DNA of 49,645 nucleotides from an uncultured Bacteroidales bacterium. GTDB lineage: Bacteria > Bacteroidota > Bacteroidia > Bacteroidales > Muribaculaceae. Shown here piece by piece: positions 1-8,900 of this stretch (position 1 is the stretch's first letter; each line of letters begins with the position of its first letter). The position numbers and the translations under genes were made by a program. Location of the stretch: contig CACZAC010000017.1 of the NCBI GenBank assembly GCA_902779125.1, forward strand, positions 1 to 49,645, given 5' to 3'. The notes under the pieces were generated by a model that saw only the letters and a program-made list of their open reading frames with translations, did no database searches and was not told where the DNA came from.

Positions 1-77
1 AGACCGTCGTAGCCAAACACGACACAGTCGGTCGTCACGGCAGGGTGGGGGTATCGGTAACAAAATTGTCCTTCCAT
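1..77 (-). CDS. NUDIX hydrolase, N-terminal fragment (runs off the window)
   Basis: Only the first 25 codons lie in the window, read on the minus strand from the ATG at 75-77. The peptide starts MEGQFCYRYPHPAVTTDCVV, then FGYDG. The pattern Y-P-x-P-A-V-T-x-D-C-V-x-F-G is the usual opening of Bacteroidetes NUDIX hydrolases, which cleave nucleoside diphosphate-linked substrates. The catalytic NUDIX box would lie beyond position 1, so substrate cannot be judged. The start is 4 nt after the stop of the upstream lipoprotein gene, so it is probably the last visible member of the minus-strand operon that begins at 3221. The call rests on a short fragment. Confidence 0.6.
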   Translation of the reverse strand, partial: MEGQFCYRYPHPAVTTDCVVFGYDG

Positions 78-81
78 ATCA

Positions 82-552
82 TCAATCTTCAATAAAGAAC
101 ACTTGCAGTTGTTGTGGAGAGGTGGAGCGCTTGAGTGCTACGGCGGAGAAGGGGACCAGCGTATAGCTGGTCTTGCGTCCGCGGTTCACCTGGTACCTGA
201 AAATGACATTGCCAGGGCTCTGCTTTACTCCAAGGGGGGTGACCATAGTCGCCTTGTTGGTTTCCGGCAGCAGAACAGCGATGACAAACTGCTCTTTCCA
301 ATTGATATCGGTGGGTCTCTCGCCCATGATGGCTGCAGGACCGAAATAGGCATCAAATTCCTGTTGGCTGTCGAGGACAAGTCGTTGCATCTTGCTGCAG
401 TCCACATCGTTACGCACAAAGTAGTTATTGAGTGTCACATATTGGGTGGACTTGGCTCCTTTTTTGGCTTGTCGTAACTCCTTGGAGGTCGTACACTGGC
501 AACATAGCATCACGATGGCGGAAAGGGTGAGGAGGATATAGAAACGCTTCAT
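82..552 (-). CDS. small lipoprotein of unknown function
   Basis: A 156-residue protein with a type II signal peptide: basic start MKRF, hydrophobic core, and a cysteine cluster (LCCQC) acting as lipobox near residue 20. The mature part is soluble, with no repeats or membrane segments. I do not recognise the family. The motif YFVRNDVDC and a C-terminal beta-rich stretch (FRYQVNRGRKTSYTLVPFSA) resemble small envelope beta-sandwich proteins, but this is weak. It overlaps the meaB start by 4 nt (ATGA type), so the two are translationally coupled. It lies between meaB and a NUDIX gene in one operon. Confidence 0.75.
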   Translation of the reverse strand: MKRFYILLTLSAIVMLCCQCTTSKELRQAKKGAKSTQYVTLNNYFVRNDVDCSKMQRLVLDSQQEFDAYFGPAAIMGERPTDINWKEQFVIAVLLPETNKATMVTPLGVKQSPGNVIFRYQVNRGRKTSYTLVPFSAVALKRSTSPQQLQVFFIED

Positions 553-1703
553 TTTGAGAGGTGTTGTTTGGTGATTTTGTCGTAATAGAAGTTGAGCACA
601 TCGCTGGCGGCGACAAACGAGGTCTGCTTGCCTGCCAACACCGTATCCTCCTTGATGGAGAGGAGGCGTTCGATTTCGGGGTCGAAGTAGAAGCGCGCCA
701 GCAATTGTTCGTTGATGGTCTCGCGCATCCAGTAACGTTCCTGCTCATGGCGTTTCTCGTCAAAGTAGCCGTTGGCCTTGACGTGGGCAAAATAGCGGTC
801 AATCATGTCCCACACCTTGTCGATGTCCAGGTCATAGTAGCCCGAGTAGGTGATGACTTCGGGCAAGAATCCGCTGGGGGGGAGGGGATAAAGGTGGAGG
901 GCATTGCGGAACTGCGCCGCAGCCAGTTTGGCGCGCTCGATGTTGTCGCCGTCACACTTGTTGATGACGATGCCGTCGGCCATCTCCATGATGCCGCGCT
1001 TGATGCCCTGCAGCTCATCGCCCGTTCCAGCAAGCTGGATGAGCAGGAAGTAGTCCACCATCGAGTGGACAGCGATTTCACTCTGTCCCACGCCGACGGT
1101 CTCGACAAAGATGGTGTCATAGCCCGCAGCCTCACACAGCACGATGGTCTCGCGCGTCTTGCGTGCCACACCGCCCAATGAGCCTGCCGAGGGGGAAGGG
1201 CGTATGAACACGTCGGGCTCGACAGCAAGACGCTCCATACGCGTCTTGTCTCCCAGAATGGACCCCTTGGAGCGCTCACTGCTGGGGTCGATGGCGAGGA
1301 CTGCCAGTTTGTGGCCCTGCTTGATGACGTGCATACCAAACGAGTCAATAGATGTGCTCTTGCCCGCTCCAGGCACGCCAGTGATACCGATGCGTCGTGA
1401 ATTGCCCGTGTAAGGCAAGCACTTCTCAATGACTTCCTGAGCAATGATTTGGTGCTCAGCGTTACGGCTCTCGACGAGGGTCACGGCCTGTCCGAGCACG
1501 GCTCGGTTGCCCTTGCGGATGCCCTCAACATACTCGGCGGGCGTCAGTTGCGGTTTGCGTTTGCGCTTGAGGTAGGGATTTACGATAGGTGGCTGCTCCA
1601 CGCCACTGTTCACTTGCAGCCCAGTGTACTGCTCATCGTTTTCGGGGTGATGCAGTTCAGGGCATTCCTCGGAGTGTTGTATGATTCTGGTTTTCTTTGC
1701 CAT
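549..1703 (-). CDS. meaB: methylmalonyl-CoA mutase-associated GTPase MeaB
   Basis: 384 residues. A Walker A P-loop GVPGAGKST lies at residues 109-117, followed by DPSSERSKGSILGDKTRM, the family hallmark, then ETVGVGQSE (switch II region) and the guanine-specificity motif NKCD. MeaB/ArgK GTPases load and protect adenosylcobalamin-dependent methylmalonyl-CoA mutase, used by Bacteroidales in the succinate-propionate pathway. The mutase genes are not in this window. About 50 N-terminal residues form a polar extension before the conserved LTPAEYVEGI start of the domain, so the protein is slightly longer than most homologues. It sits 21 nt downstream of a DUF1573 gene and overlaps the lipoprotein gene after it. 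The cytoplasmic role is well supported by motifs. Confidence 0.95.
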   Translation of the reverse strand: MAKKTRIIQHSEECPELHHPENDEQYTGLQVNSGVEQPPIVNPYLKRKRKPQLTPAEYVEGIRKGNRAVLGQAVTLVESRNAEHQIIAQEVIEKCLPYTGNSRRIGITGVPGAGKSTSIDSFGMHVIKQGHKLAVLAIDPSSERSKGSILGDKTRMERLAVEPDVFIRPSPSAGSLGGVARKTRETIVLCEAAGYDTIFVETVGVGQSEIAVHSMVDYFLLIQLAGTGDELQGIKRGIMEMADGIVINKCDGDNIERAKLAAAQFRNALHLYPLPPSGFLPEVITYSGYYDLDIDKVWDMIDRYFAHVKANGYFDEKRHEQERYWMRETINEQLLARFYFDPEIERLLSIKEDTVLAGKQTSFVAASDVLNFYYDKITKQHLSK

Positions 1704-1724
1704 TATAGTGATGTGATTGTGTAT

Positions 1725-2822
1725 TTATTCGATAATACCCACAAGACGGATGATGGTCTGTGGTGAGTTAGGGTCATTGCATAACAGCGTCAGCGGCACG
1801 TTGATGACCTCCTCGTTGAAGGCGGATGTGTCCATCGTGACCGTGACGGTGGCTGTCTTGCCTGGCTTGAGTTGCTGCTTGTTGCACTTGATGGTGATGC
1901 CCTTATCCACAGGAACCCACAGGCGCCTGATGAAGAGTTCACTCTTGCCCTTGTTGGTGATGTGGAAGGTGCGGGAAATGACGTCATTCTTCTTGGAAAT
2001 GTCCAAACTGATTTGTTCGCCGCAATCCACACTCACGACGGGCGCCTTCTGGAGCTGCTTGTCGGTGAGCTGGTCAAAGCGTTCCTTCACCTGGGCCATC
2101 ACCATGATATCGGCCTTACCTGCTTGTGCACTTGACGGCTGCTGCAGTGGGGCGCAGGATACTGAAATCGTATCGGCATTGAAACCCCATAATGGTGCGT
2201 ATTTTGAGAGATAGTGTACCGTGATGGCGACCACTTTTGCAGGGGGAACCGTGTCGGGCACCACTGCAGGTTTAAGGTGGGTCTTCTCACCTGTCACCGA
2301 CACGATTAACGTGTCGGTCGAGGCATTATAGGCACTCAGGTACAGTGTTCTGCTATCATCCTTGGTGATTTCTCCAAAGGGGATGATATGCTGGCTGATG
2401 CGCAGTGAGCCAGCCTTGATGGGATACTGCTTGTCCAGCGTTTTATCGGTAGGAATCACGTGGCCCGTTATTTCCAGGACAGTACGCTTGATGACGGTGT
2501 TGGTGAAGATGATGACCTGTTTGGTGAACTGTCCGGGACGTCCCGACGGATTATAGGAAATCTCCACGCTGGCGGTATCGCCCGGCTGAATAGGTGACTC
2601 AGAGTAATTGATGCCCGTGCATCCGCAGCCTGCTTGAGCCTTCACGATAAGCAAGGGCTCATTGCCTGTATTCACCACCCGTAGTGAGCAGTGTACCTTG
2701 CCGTTCTCCTCCAAGAAGACACCAAAGTCGTGCTTCTGCTCCAGCCAGGTCGCTTCGGGCTGTGCCGCTGATGACAGTGCTATTGTCACCAGCAATGAAA
2801 CTATGGTCAGAAGTCGTCTCAT
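1725..2822 (-). CDS. secreted DUF1573 protein (long form)
   Basis: 365 residues with an N-terminal signal peptide (MRRLLTIVSLLVTIALSSAA). Residues of about 25-125 match the DUF1573 pattern: HDFGVF, then NTGNEPLLIVKAQAGCGCTG, then PIQPGDTASVEISYNPSGR. The CGCT motif and the two-strand Ig-like (ASPM/SPD-2/Hydin-like) pattern are typical. A second, more diverged copy occupies about residues 260-360 (FHITNKGKSELFIRRLWVP, KPGKTATVTVTMDTS). DUF1573 proteins are common exported Bacteroidetes proteins whose biochemical role is not established. The gene follows the 132-residue DUF1573 gene with no gap, so they are co-transcribed and probably act together in the envelope. Confidence 0.85.
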   Translation of the reverse strand: MRRLLTIVSLLVTIALSSAAQPEATWLEQKHDFGVFLEENGKVHCSLRVVNTGNEPLLIVKAQAGCGCTGINYSESPIQPGDTASVEISYNPSGRPGQFTKQVIIFTNTVIKRTVLEITGHVIPTDKTLDKQYPIKAGSLRISQHIIPFGEITKDDSRTLYLSAYNASTDTLIVSVTGEKTHLKPAVVPDTVPPAKVVAITVHYLSKYAPLWGFNADTISVSCAPLQQPSSAQAGKADIMVMAQVKERFDQLTDKQLQKAPVVSVDCGEQISLDISKKNDVISRTFHITNKGKSELFIRRLWVPVDKGITIKCNKQQLKPGKTATVTVTMDTSAFNEEVINVPLTLLCNDPNSPQTIIRLVGIIE

Positions 2823-3221
2823 TTACTTCTTGGGGATGACAGTGCCCTCGATGGTCAGTGCCACAGTGCGCACTTTGCCGTTAGTTTTGACCTTGACGGT
2901 CTTCTTGAAAGCGCCAGGGCGTCCGATGGGGCTGAAAGTCACTTTGATTTTGCCTTTCTTGCCTGGCTTGATGGGCTTGGAGGGATACTCGGGGCGCGTG
3001 CAACCACAGGATGCCACTGCATCGATGATGAGCAGCGGTTTGTTGCCCGTGTTAGTGAACTCAAAGGTGCAACTCACGGGACCGTTGGCCTCCTTGATGG
3101 CGCCGAAATCATGGCTCATAGTAGCAAACGTCGCCTCGGCCTGCTTGTCTTCGGCCACGGCACTCAGTGCCACCATACACACGGCAAAAATCGCTATGAA
3201 AAACCGTTTAGTCATTGTCAT
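2823..3221 (-). CDS. secreted DUF1573 protein (short form)
   Basis: 132 residues: signal peptide MTMTKRFFIAIFAVCMVALS ending near AVAE, then one DUF1573 domain with MSHDFGAIKE, FTNTGNKPLLIIDAVASCGC and KPGKKGKIKVTFSPIGRPG. It is the first gene of the minus-strand operon that continues through the second DUF1573 gene, meaB, the lipoprotein and the NUDIX gene. A consensus promoter lies 29 nt upstream. Single-domain DUF1573 proteins of this length are very common in Bacteroidales. The family is clear; the function is unknown. Confidence 0.88.
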   Translation of the reverse strand: MTMTKRFFIAIFAVCMVALSAVAEDKQAEATFATMSHDFGAIKEANGPVSCTFEFTNTGNKPLLIIDAVASCGCTRPEYPSKPIKPGKKGKIKVTFSPIGRPGAFKKTVKVKTNGKVRTVALTIEGTVIPKK

Positions 3222-3249
3222 TGTTCTATTTGGTGTTAAGTCTAACCTG

Positions 3250-3280
3250 CAAAGTTAGGAACATTTTTTTGTGAAGCAAA
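3250..3280 (-). promoter_or_regulatory. Bacteroidetes-type promoter of the DUF1573-meaB operon
   Basis: On the minus strand, TTTG (3277-3280) is followed after 19 nt by TAACTTTG (3250-3257), an exact match to the Bacteroidetes primary-sigma consensus TTTG-N19-21-TAnnTTTG. Transcription would start about 20 nt before the ATG at 3221. Confidence 0.8.
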
Positions 3281-3337
3281 CTGAAAGCAGGGAATTTAAT
3301 ATTATTTTATAATAATGAGCTGAAAAAGCCTTCAGTA

Positions 3338-3369
3338 TTTGTATATATCGGTTATCCTGTTTAACTTTG
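3338..3369 (+). promoter_or_regulatory. promoter of the first secreted paralogue
   Basis: TTTG (3338-3341), 20-nt spacer, TAACTTTG (3362-3369). It exactly matches the Bacteroidetes consensus and lies 56 nt upstream of the ATG at 3426. It is divergent from the operon promoter at 3250-3280, with the two -33 elements 57 nt apart. Confidence 0.8.
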
Positions 3370-3425
3370 CAAAATACCATTGAAACTTATAAATATCTAT
3401 TATAAACCTAATAAAAACGACAATT

Positions 3426-4316
3426 ATGAAAAAATCAAGATTACTCATTGCTGTGCTGGCGATGCTGGTTGCCGCCAGCGGCTATGCCCAGGACAGTTAT
3501 CGCGAGGCTGTGAAGGAATACTTGGCTGTTACTTCCCAAGAAGCTTTGAATGATTACTGGAATATGATGGATTCTGTTCTTAAGGCAGATAATACATTTT
3601 GGTTTGAGAGTGGAAATGTAGATTTGAATCAATTGACTGAACGCTATTTCAAGGAGGGAATCATGGATTATATGACGGATTTCATGTGCGCCAAGATAAA
3701 AGAACTCGGTGTCACAGAAGCGGGTCTAAGGGAGTACATATCGCTCATTTCCACACCAGAGGGCCAGACCTACAAAGAACACATGGCGCAATGGGTCGAA
3801 GCCATCAAGCGCGATACTACAGCCTTTAATGGTCTTGACAGTCTTGACAGTCTCAAGATTATGGCTGGAGAAGATCCAGACCCGATTCAGGTCAAAGCGG
3901 GAATCGATCCTGGGTATGTTGACAAATACAATAAGGTCATGGGAGCCGACATGGCCAAGTACATGCAGGGTTTGTTTGATCAGTATTTCAATTTTTTCAC
4001 AATGATGTTCGGGGGAATGTCTGATGAAATGTCCGATGAAATGAAGGATATGCAGAAAAGGTTTGATGGGATGAAGAATTGGATGGCTGCTAACATCCCA
4101 ACGATAGCGTTAAACAACGCTTATGGCATCTTCACTGAGGATGACCTTGATTTTGTCGCTAAAACACAAACTCTGGAAATCCACAAGTTAATAAATCTCC
4201 TTCCCATGAACCCTGGTGACATGATGTCAATGGGACAGGGTATAATGAAGAATTATATTGAATGGATGGAGGATCATGGTGCTGTGATGAAGGAAGTTAT
4301 AATGATTCAACCGTAA
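3426..4316 (+). CDS. secreted protein of unknown function, paralogue of 4842-5804
   Basis: 296 residues. The signal peptide (MKKSRLLIAVLAMLVAASGY, then AQD) is followed directly by DSYREAVKEY. A central helical section has LTERYFKEGIMDYMTDFM and ELGVTEAGLREYISLISTPE, then GQTYKEH. The 'STPEGQ' element is reminiscent of DUF2059-type exported proteins, but I cannot assign the family firmly. The C-terminal half contains the shared block TIALNNAYGIFTEDDLDF. Methionine- and acid-rich (SDEMSDEMKDM). The gene has its own promoter and a hairpin terminator. The paralogue downstream shares the same order of blocks, so this is an old tandem duplication. Confidence 0.85.
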   Translation: MKKSRLLIAVLAMLVAASGYAQDSYREAVKEYLAVTSQEALNDYWNMMDSVLKADNTFWFESGNVDLNQLTERYFKEGIMDYMTDFMCAKIKELGVTEAGLREYISLISTPEGQTYKEHMAQWVEAIKRDTTAFNGLDSLDSLKIMAGEDPDPIQVKAGIDPGYVDKYNKVMGADMAKYMQGLFDQYFNFFTMMFGGMSDEMSDEMKDMQKRFDGMKNWMAANIPTIALNNAYGIFTEDDLDFVAKTQTLEIHKLINLLPMNPGDMMSMGQGIMKNYIEWMEDHGAVMKEVIMIQP

Positions 4317-4368
4317 GCCTGGTGACTAGACAGTAGTGGGGCTCATTACCTTATTGCTGAAAAATAAT

Positions 4369-4409
4369 CATCAGCCGCTGCCAGTCGAAGACTCGGACAG
4401 CGGCTGATG
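4369..4409 (+). terminator. hairpin terminator after 3426-4316
   Basis: A perfect 12-bp stem: CATCAGCCGCTG (4369-4380) pairs with CAGCGGCTGATG (4398-4409). A smaller AGTC/GACT pairing lies inside the loop. No clear T-run follows, so it may act as a processing or stability hairpin. Confidence 0.6.
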
Positions 4410-4444
4410 CTGTTAATTGAGCAAGCCATTTTTGGGAAAACTGA

Positions 4445-4679
4445 TGTGTCACCTAACTATTCACCGAATATGTCCCCACGCAACGGCGCTAAGTTTTTTA
4501 TAATCAATGTCATGAGTTTATCTATGGAATTCATCTCATGGCTTTAACACATTACATTGCTGATAGTCATCCCCAGCGGAACAATACATTATTGTTTTTT
4601 TAATCAATATCTTAGCGCCTTTGCGGCTTAGCGTGGGGTTGGGCATCACGGCAATTTGCTGAATAGTTACTGTGTCCTC
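4445..4679. repeat. imperfect inverted duplication in the 4317-4841 gap
   Basis: The left arm, about 4445-4493, reappears inverted at about 4611-4679. Matching blocks are TAACTATTCA, CCCCACGC and GGCGCTAAG on the left, against their complements CTTAGCGCC, GCGTGGGG and TGAATAGTTA on the right, with small insertions and deletions. The arms enclose about 117 bp with no ORF. The right arm holds CTTAGCGCC-TTTGCGG-CTTAGCG, a 'GCAAAGGCGCTAAG'-like sequence seen in dispersed bacterial repeats. It could be a MITE-like relic. The rest of this 525-bp gap holds the hairpin at 4369, the direct repeat at 4691 and the promoter at 4755. Confidence 0.55.
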
Positions 4680-4690
4680 AACGGGCAAAG

Positions 4691-4730
4691 TGTAAAAAAA
4701 TTAGACACTTTTATGTAAAAAAATTAGACA
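4691..4730. repeat. 17-bp direct repeat upstream of the second paralogue promoter
   Basis: TGTAAAAAAATTAGACA occurs at 4691-4707 and again, identical, at 4714-4730, a 23-bp period (about two helical turns). It ends 25 bp upstream of the -33 element at 4755, which would suit an operator. The sequence also resembles terminal repeats of IS3-like elements, so an insertion scar is the alternative. Confidence 0.6.
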
Positions 4731-4754
4731 ATCGGCGTTTTTCTCCATATATGA

Positions 4755-4787
4755 TTTGACAAGAATACTTGAATGACTCTATTTTTG
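4755..4787 (+). promoter_or_regulatory. promoter of the second secreted paralogue
   Basis: TTTG (4755-4758), 21-nt spacer, TATTTTTG (4780-4787) fits TTTG-N19-21-TAnnTTTG. The ATG at 4842 is 54 nt downstream. Confidence 0.7.
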
Positions 4788-4841
4788 TGATAGCAACAGA
4801 TTGCTGGAGGCTTTTGTTCCTCCCAAAAGAGACAATTATCA

Positions 4842-5804
4842 ATGGCTAAAACTATAAAGATTATGAAGACGCGTACAATGATTTCAAGGTTGTTGATGAC
4901 CCTGATGGTGGCAACAGCATCGTTCCCAGGTTTTGCCCAGGACAGTTATCGAGAAGCCCTTAAAGAGAATCTGTCAATCAACGGTAATTTTGATATACTT
5001 AAGGTGAAGGATGTCTTTATAAAGATTAGCGAGGACCTCTTCGTGGAAAGTGATCATGTGGAACAGTTAACCGAACGCTACATCAAGGAAGTGTTTGCGG
5101 AGCATTTGGCTGACATGGTGGAACCCATCATGAAGGAACACAACGTCACAGAGGCTGATTTGAGGACTGTCAACGCATTGTTATCCACTCCTAGGGGCCA
5201 GGCTTTCTTATCGCACGATGAAGTGTGGGATGCGAAGTTTAAAAATGCGTTGTTTGAACTGATGCCCTCGTTCGAAGAGGACAGTGCAGCCGAGAATGTC
5301 GAGAAAATAACTGTGAATCCCGGCATTGATGCAGAATATGCCGCCAAATTCAATGAAATGATGGAAGCGAGTGAAATCAAACAAAAGATGCTGAGTTTTA
5401 TGGACAGGCTATTTCGAAGACATAGTTTTGAAGGATATGAGGATTTAGATGAACCCGATGAAATCAAGGAGATGTTCAACTATATCAAGAAATGGGTTGA
5501 TGATAATCTAACCACGGTGGCATTAAATAGTGCCTATGGAATCTTGACGCCCGATGACCTTGACTTTGGAGTGAAACTGTTCTCCAGTTCGCCTTACCGC
5601 AAAATCACTGATATGTCAGGCATGAGTTTTCTTAGCCTGATGGGTAAATCTTCTGATATTATGATGAAATATATTGATTGGATGGAGTCACAGGGTGCTC
5701 ATGTGACCGAAAAAGCCAAAGGCTTGAAGAAACTCATGAATATGGATAAGAATTGGCCAAATGAAGAGCCTATAATCAGTGAAGGACCTATAATCAGTGA
5801 TTAA
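4842..5804 (+). CDS. secreted protein of unknown function, paralogue of 3426-4316
   Basis: 320 residues. The N-terminus MAKTIKIMKTRTMISRLLMT leads into a hydrophobic signal core ending at GFAQ, with the mature protein starting DSYREALKEN, as in the upstream paralogue. An alternative ATG at 4863 (MKTRTMISRL) gives a more typical signal peptide. Shared blocks are VEQLTERYIKEVF, EHNVTEADLRTVNALLSTP, and TVALNSAYGILTPDDLDF. The C-terminus carries a short duplicated acidic tail (EPIISEGPIISD). Mostly helical, no membrane segments after the signal. Function unknown; it has its own promoter and terminator. Confidence 0.85.
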   Translation: MAKTIKIMKTRTMISRLLMTLMVATASFPGFAQDSYREALKENLSINGNFDILKVKDVFIKISEDLFVESDHVEQLTERYIKEVFAEHLADMVEPIMKEHNVTEADLRTVNALLSTPRGQAFLSHDEVWDAKFKNALFELMPSFEEDSAAENVEKITVNPGIDAEYAAKFNEMMEASEIKQKMLSFMDRLFRRHSFEGYEDLDEPDEIKEMFNYIKKWVDDNLTTVALNSAYGILTPDDLDFGVKLFSSSPYRKITDMSGMSFLSLMGKSSDIMMKYIDWMESQGAHVTEKAKGLKKLMNMDKNWPNEEPIISEGPIISD

Positions 5805-5823
5805 GACTGAATCACACCACTAT

Positions 5824-5864
5824 CAGCCGCCAGCATGACGATTATGCAGGCGGCTGCGTTTTTT
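5824..5864 (+). terminator. rho-independent terminator after 4842-5804
   Basis: CAGCCGCC (5824-5831) pairs with GGCGGCTG (5849-5856), an 8-bp GC-rich stem followed by CGTTTTTT. Confidence 0.8.
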
Positions 5865-5901
5865 GCCCCTCATCAGATAATTTGTAGCGCATAGTACCTG
5901 C

Positions 5902-5927
5902 TTGTACCGACTTTTTATGTAAATTTG
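5902..5927 (+). promoter_or_regulatory. probable promoter of the tricorn-like protease gene
   Basis: TAAATTTG (5920-5927) matches the -7 element exactly. The best upstream element is TTG at 5902-5904 with a spacer of only 15 nt, so the -33 box is weak. A start of transcription near 5934 implies translation from the ATG at 5955 or 5958, not from the in-frame TTG at 5925, which lies inside the -7 box. Confidence 0.5.
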
Positions 5928-5954
5928 CGGGAAATAACCCAATATAGTATAAAC

Positions 5955-8900
5955 ATGATGAAGAAAATCTTGCTTTCCCTCGCCGCTGTGACGGCGATGA
6001 CCGCGATGGCCGACACGCCATTGTGGATGCGTTTTGCGAGCATCTCGCCTGACGGTAACAAGATCGCGTTCTGCTACAAGGGTGACATCTATGTGGTGCC
6101 CTCCAGTGGCGGACAGGCTGTGCAGTTGACCTCACAGTCGAGTTATGAATCCATGCCCGTGTGGTCGCCCGACGGCACAACGCTGGCTTTTTCCAGTGAC
6201 CGTAAAGGTAACAACGACATCTATGTGATGCCCTCCACTGGTGGCCAGCCCAAGCAGCTCACACGCAACAGTGCTGCCGAGACCCCATGGACCTTCAGCC
6301 CCGACGGTCAGTACATCTACTATAGTGCCGCCATCCAGGACCCTGCTAGCAGTATGCTCTTCCCGAGTGGTCGCTTGACCGAGGTGTATAAGGTGCCCGT
6401 TGAGGGTGGTCGTGCTACCCGTGAATTGGGTACTCCCGCTGAGTACATCTGCTGGAACAAGACTGGCGATTATTTCGTTTATCAGGACCGCAAGGGTGGT
6501 GAGGATGAATACCGTAAGCACCACACTTCGTCGATTACCCGCGACATCTGGTGCTATGATGCCAAGACGGGTCATCACACCAACCTGACCAACATCGCTG
6601 GTGAGGACCGCAATCCCGTCCTGAGTCCCGATGGCAAGACGGTTTATTTCCTGAGCGAGCGCAACGGCGGCTCGATGAACGTCTATTCGTTCCCCATCGA
6701 CCGTCCCAGCCAGCTCAAGGCCGAGACCAGTTTCACGGTCAATCCAGTGCGTTTCCTCTCTATCGCTAACAACGGCACGCTGTGTTTCACCCAGGACGGT
6801 GAACTCTACACCATGCGTCCGGGCAGTCAGCCCCGCAAGGTAGACATCAGCCTGTGGCATGACGACAGCGACCAGATTCAGCGCATGTCGTTTACCCGCG
6901 GTGCTACCGATGCAGCTGTCTCGCCCGATGGCAAGATGGTCGCCTTTATCGTTCGCGGTGAGGTCTTTGTGACCTCGGTTGAATACAGCACTACCAAGCG
7001 TATTACCAATACCCCGCAGGCCGAGAATTGGGTATCGTGGGGCGCCGACAACCGCACTCTGGCCTATGCCACCGAGCGCAACGGCAACTGGGAACTTGTC
7101 CTTGCCACCATTGAGCGCAAGGAAGACCCCAACTTCCCCAACGCCACCCTCATCAAGGAAGAAATCCTGCTGCCCTCGACCACGGTAGAGCGCACCCATC
7201 CCTGCCTGTCGCCCGACGGCAAGAAGCTCGCCTTTATCGAGGACCGTTTCTGCCTCAAGGTGCTTGACCTCAAGACCAAGCAGGTGACTCAGGTGACCGA
7301 CGGTTCGACCTGGTATGAAACCAACGGCGACTTCAACTATGCTTGGTCGCCCGACGGCAAGTGGTTCACCCTTGAGTTCATCGGCAACCAGCGTGACCCC
7401 TATAGCGACATCGGTATCGTGTCGGCTAACGGTGGCCCCATCACCAATATCACCGGTAGCGCCTACATCAGCGAGGATCCCCGCTGGGTAATGGAAGGCA
7501 ACGCTATCATGTTCCACAGCAACCGCTACGGTATGCGCAGCCACGCCTCATGGGGCTCGCAGGACGACGTCTTCCTGGCTTTTGTCAATCAGGAAGCCCT
7601 CGACCGTTACAACCTCAACAAGGAGGATTACGAACTGCTGACCGAGGCTGAGAAGGAGGCCAAAAAGGCTGAGGAAAAGGCTGCTGAGGCAAGCAAGAAC
7701 AGCAAGAAGAAAGGCAAAACCGATGCTCCCGCTGCCAAATCTGCCAGCAAGGACATTAACGTCGAACTGGCTGGCATCGAGGACCGCATCGTGCGCGTTA
7801 CACCCAACTCGAGCAATATCTCGGGCTGCATGATTACACCCGACGGCGAGTCGCTGTATTACCTGTCAGCATTTGAGAAAGGTTATGACCTGTGGAAGAT
7901 GGACTTGCGCAAGCATGAGACCAAGCTGTTGAACAAGATGGGCGGCGGCGGTGCCGACATCCAGGCCAGCAAGGACGGCAAGACGCTGTTTGTGCTGGGT
8001 GGCAGCAGGATGCAGAAACTCACCGTTGCTGGTGACAAGCTCACGGGCATCGACTACAAGGCCGACATGAAGATGGACCTGTTCGCCGAGCGTGAGTATA
8101 TGTTCAACCACGTTGATAAGCAGATTACAAAGCGTTTCTACAACCTCACCTATCACGGCTGTGACTGGAAGTCCTATGTGGAAATCTACCGCAAGTTCTT
8201 GCCACACATCAACAACAACCAGGACTTTGCCAACCTGTTGAGCGAGCTGCTGGGTGAGTTGAACGCTTCACACACCGGTGGTCGCTATTACCCCACCAGT
8301 GGCGAGGCTACCTCTGACCTGGGTCTCATCTACGACTGGAACTACACCGGCAACGGCCTCAAGATTGACGAGGTTATTGAGGGCGGTCCCCTGGCCAAGG
8401 CCAAGAGCCAAGTCAAGCCGGGCACCATCCTGGAGAAGATTAATGGCGTGGTTATCGACGAGAACAATGATTATACCGAGCTGCTCAACGGCCAGGCAGG
8501 CAACAAGACCTTGCTCTCGCTTTACAACCCCAAAACCGGCAAGCGCTGGGACGAGGTGGTGAAGCCCATCAGCAAGGGTGCCCTGGGCGACTTGATGTAC
8601 AAGCGCTGGGTAAAGCGTAACGCACACATCGTGGACAGCCTCTCGGGCGGTCGCCTGGGCTATGTCCACCTGGAGTCGATGAACGACGCCAGCTACCGCG
8701 ACATCTACAGCGATGTGCTGGGTAAATACAACAAGCGTGACGGTATCGTCATCGACACCCGCTTCAACGGCGGTGGCCGCCTGCACGAGGACATAGAGGT
8801 GCTCTTCAGCGGCAAGAAGTACTTTACTCAGGTCATTCGCGGTCGTGAGGCTTGTGATATGCCCAGCCGCCGTTGGAACAAGCCCAGCATCATGCTGCAG

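Noticed and set aside
6132-7544. A 470-codon antisense frame within the tricorn-like protease gene
   Set aside because: Shadow of the coding strand; no promoter, no recognisable domain.
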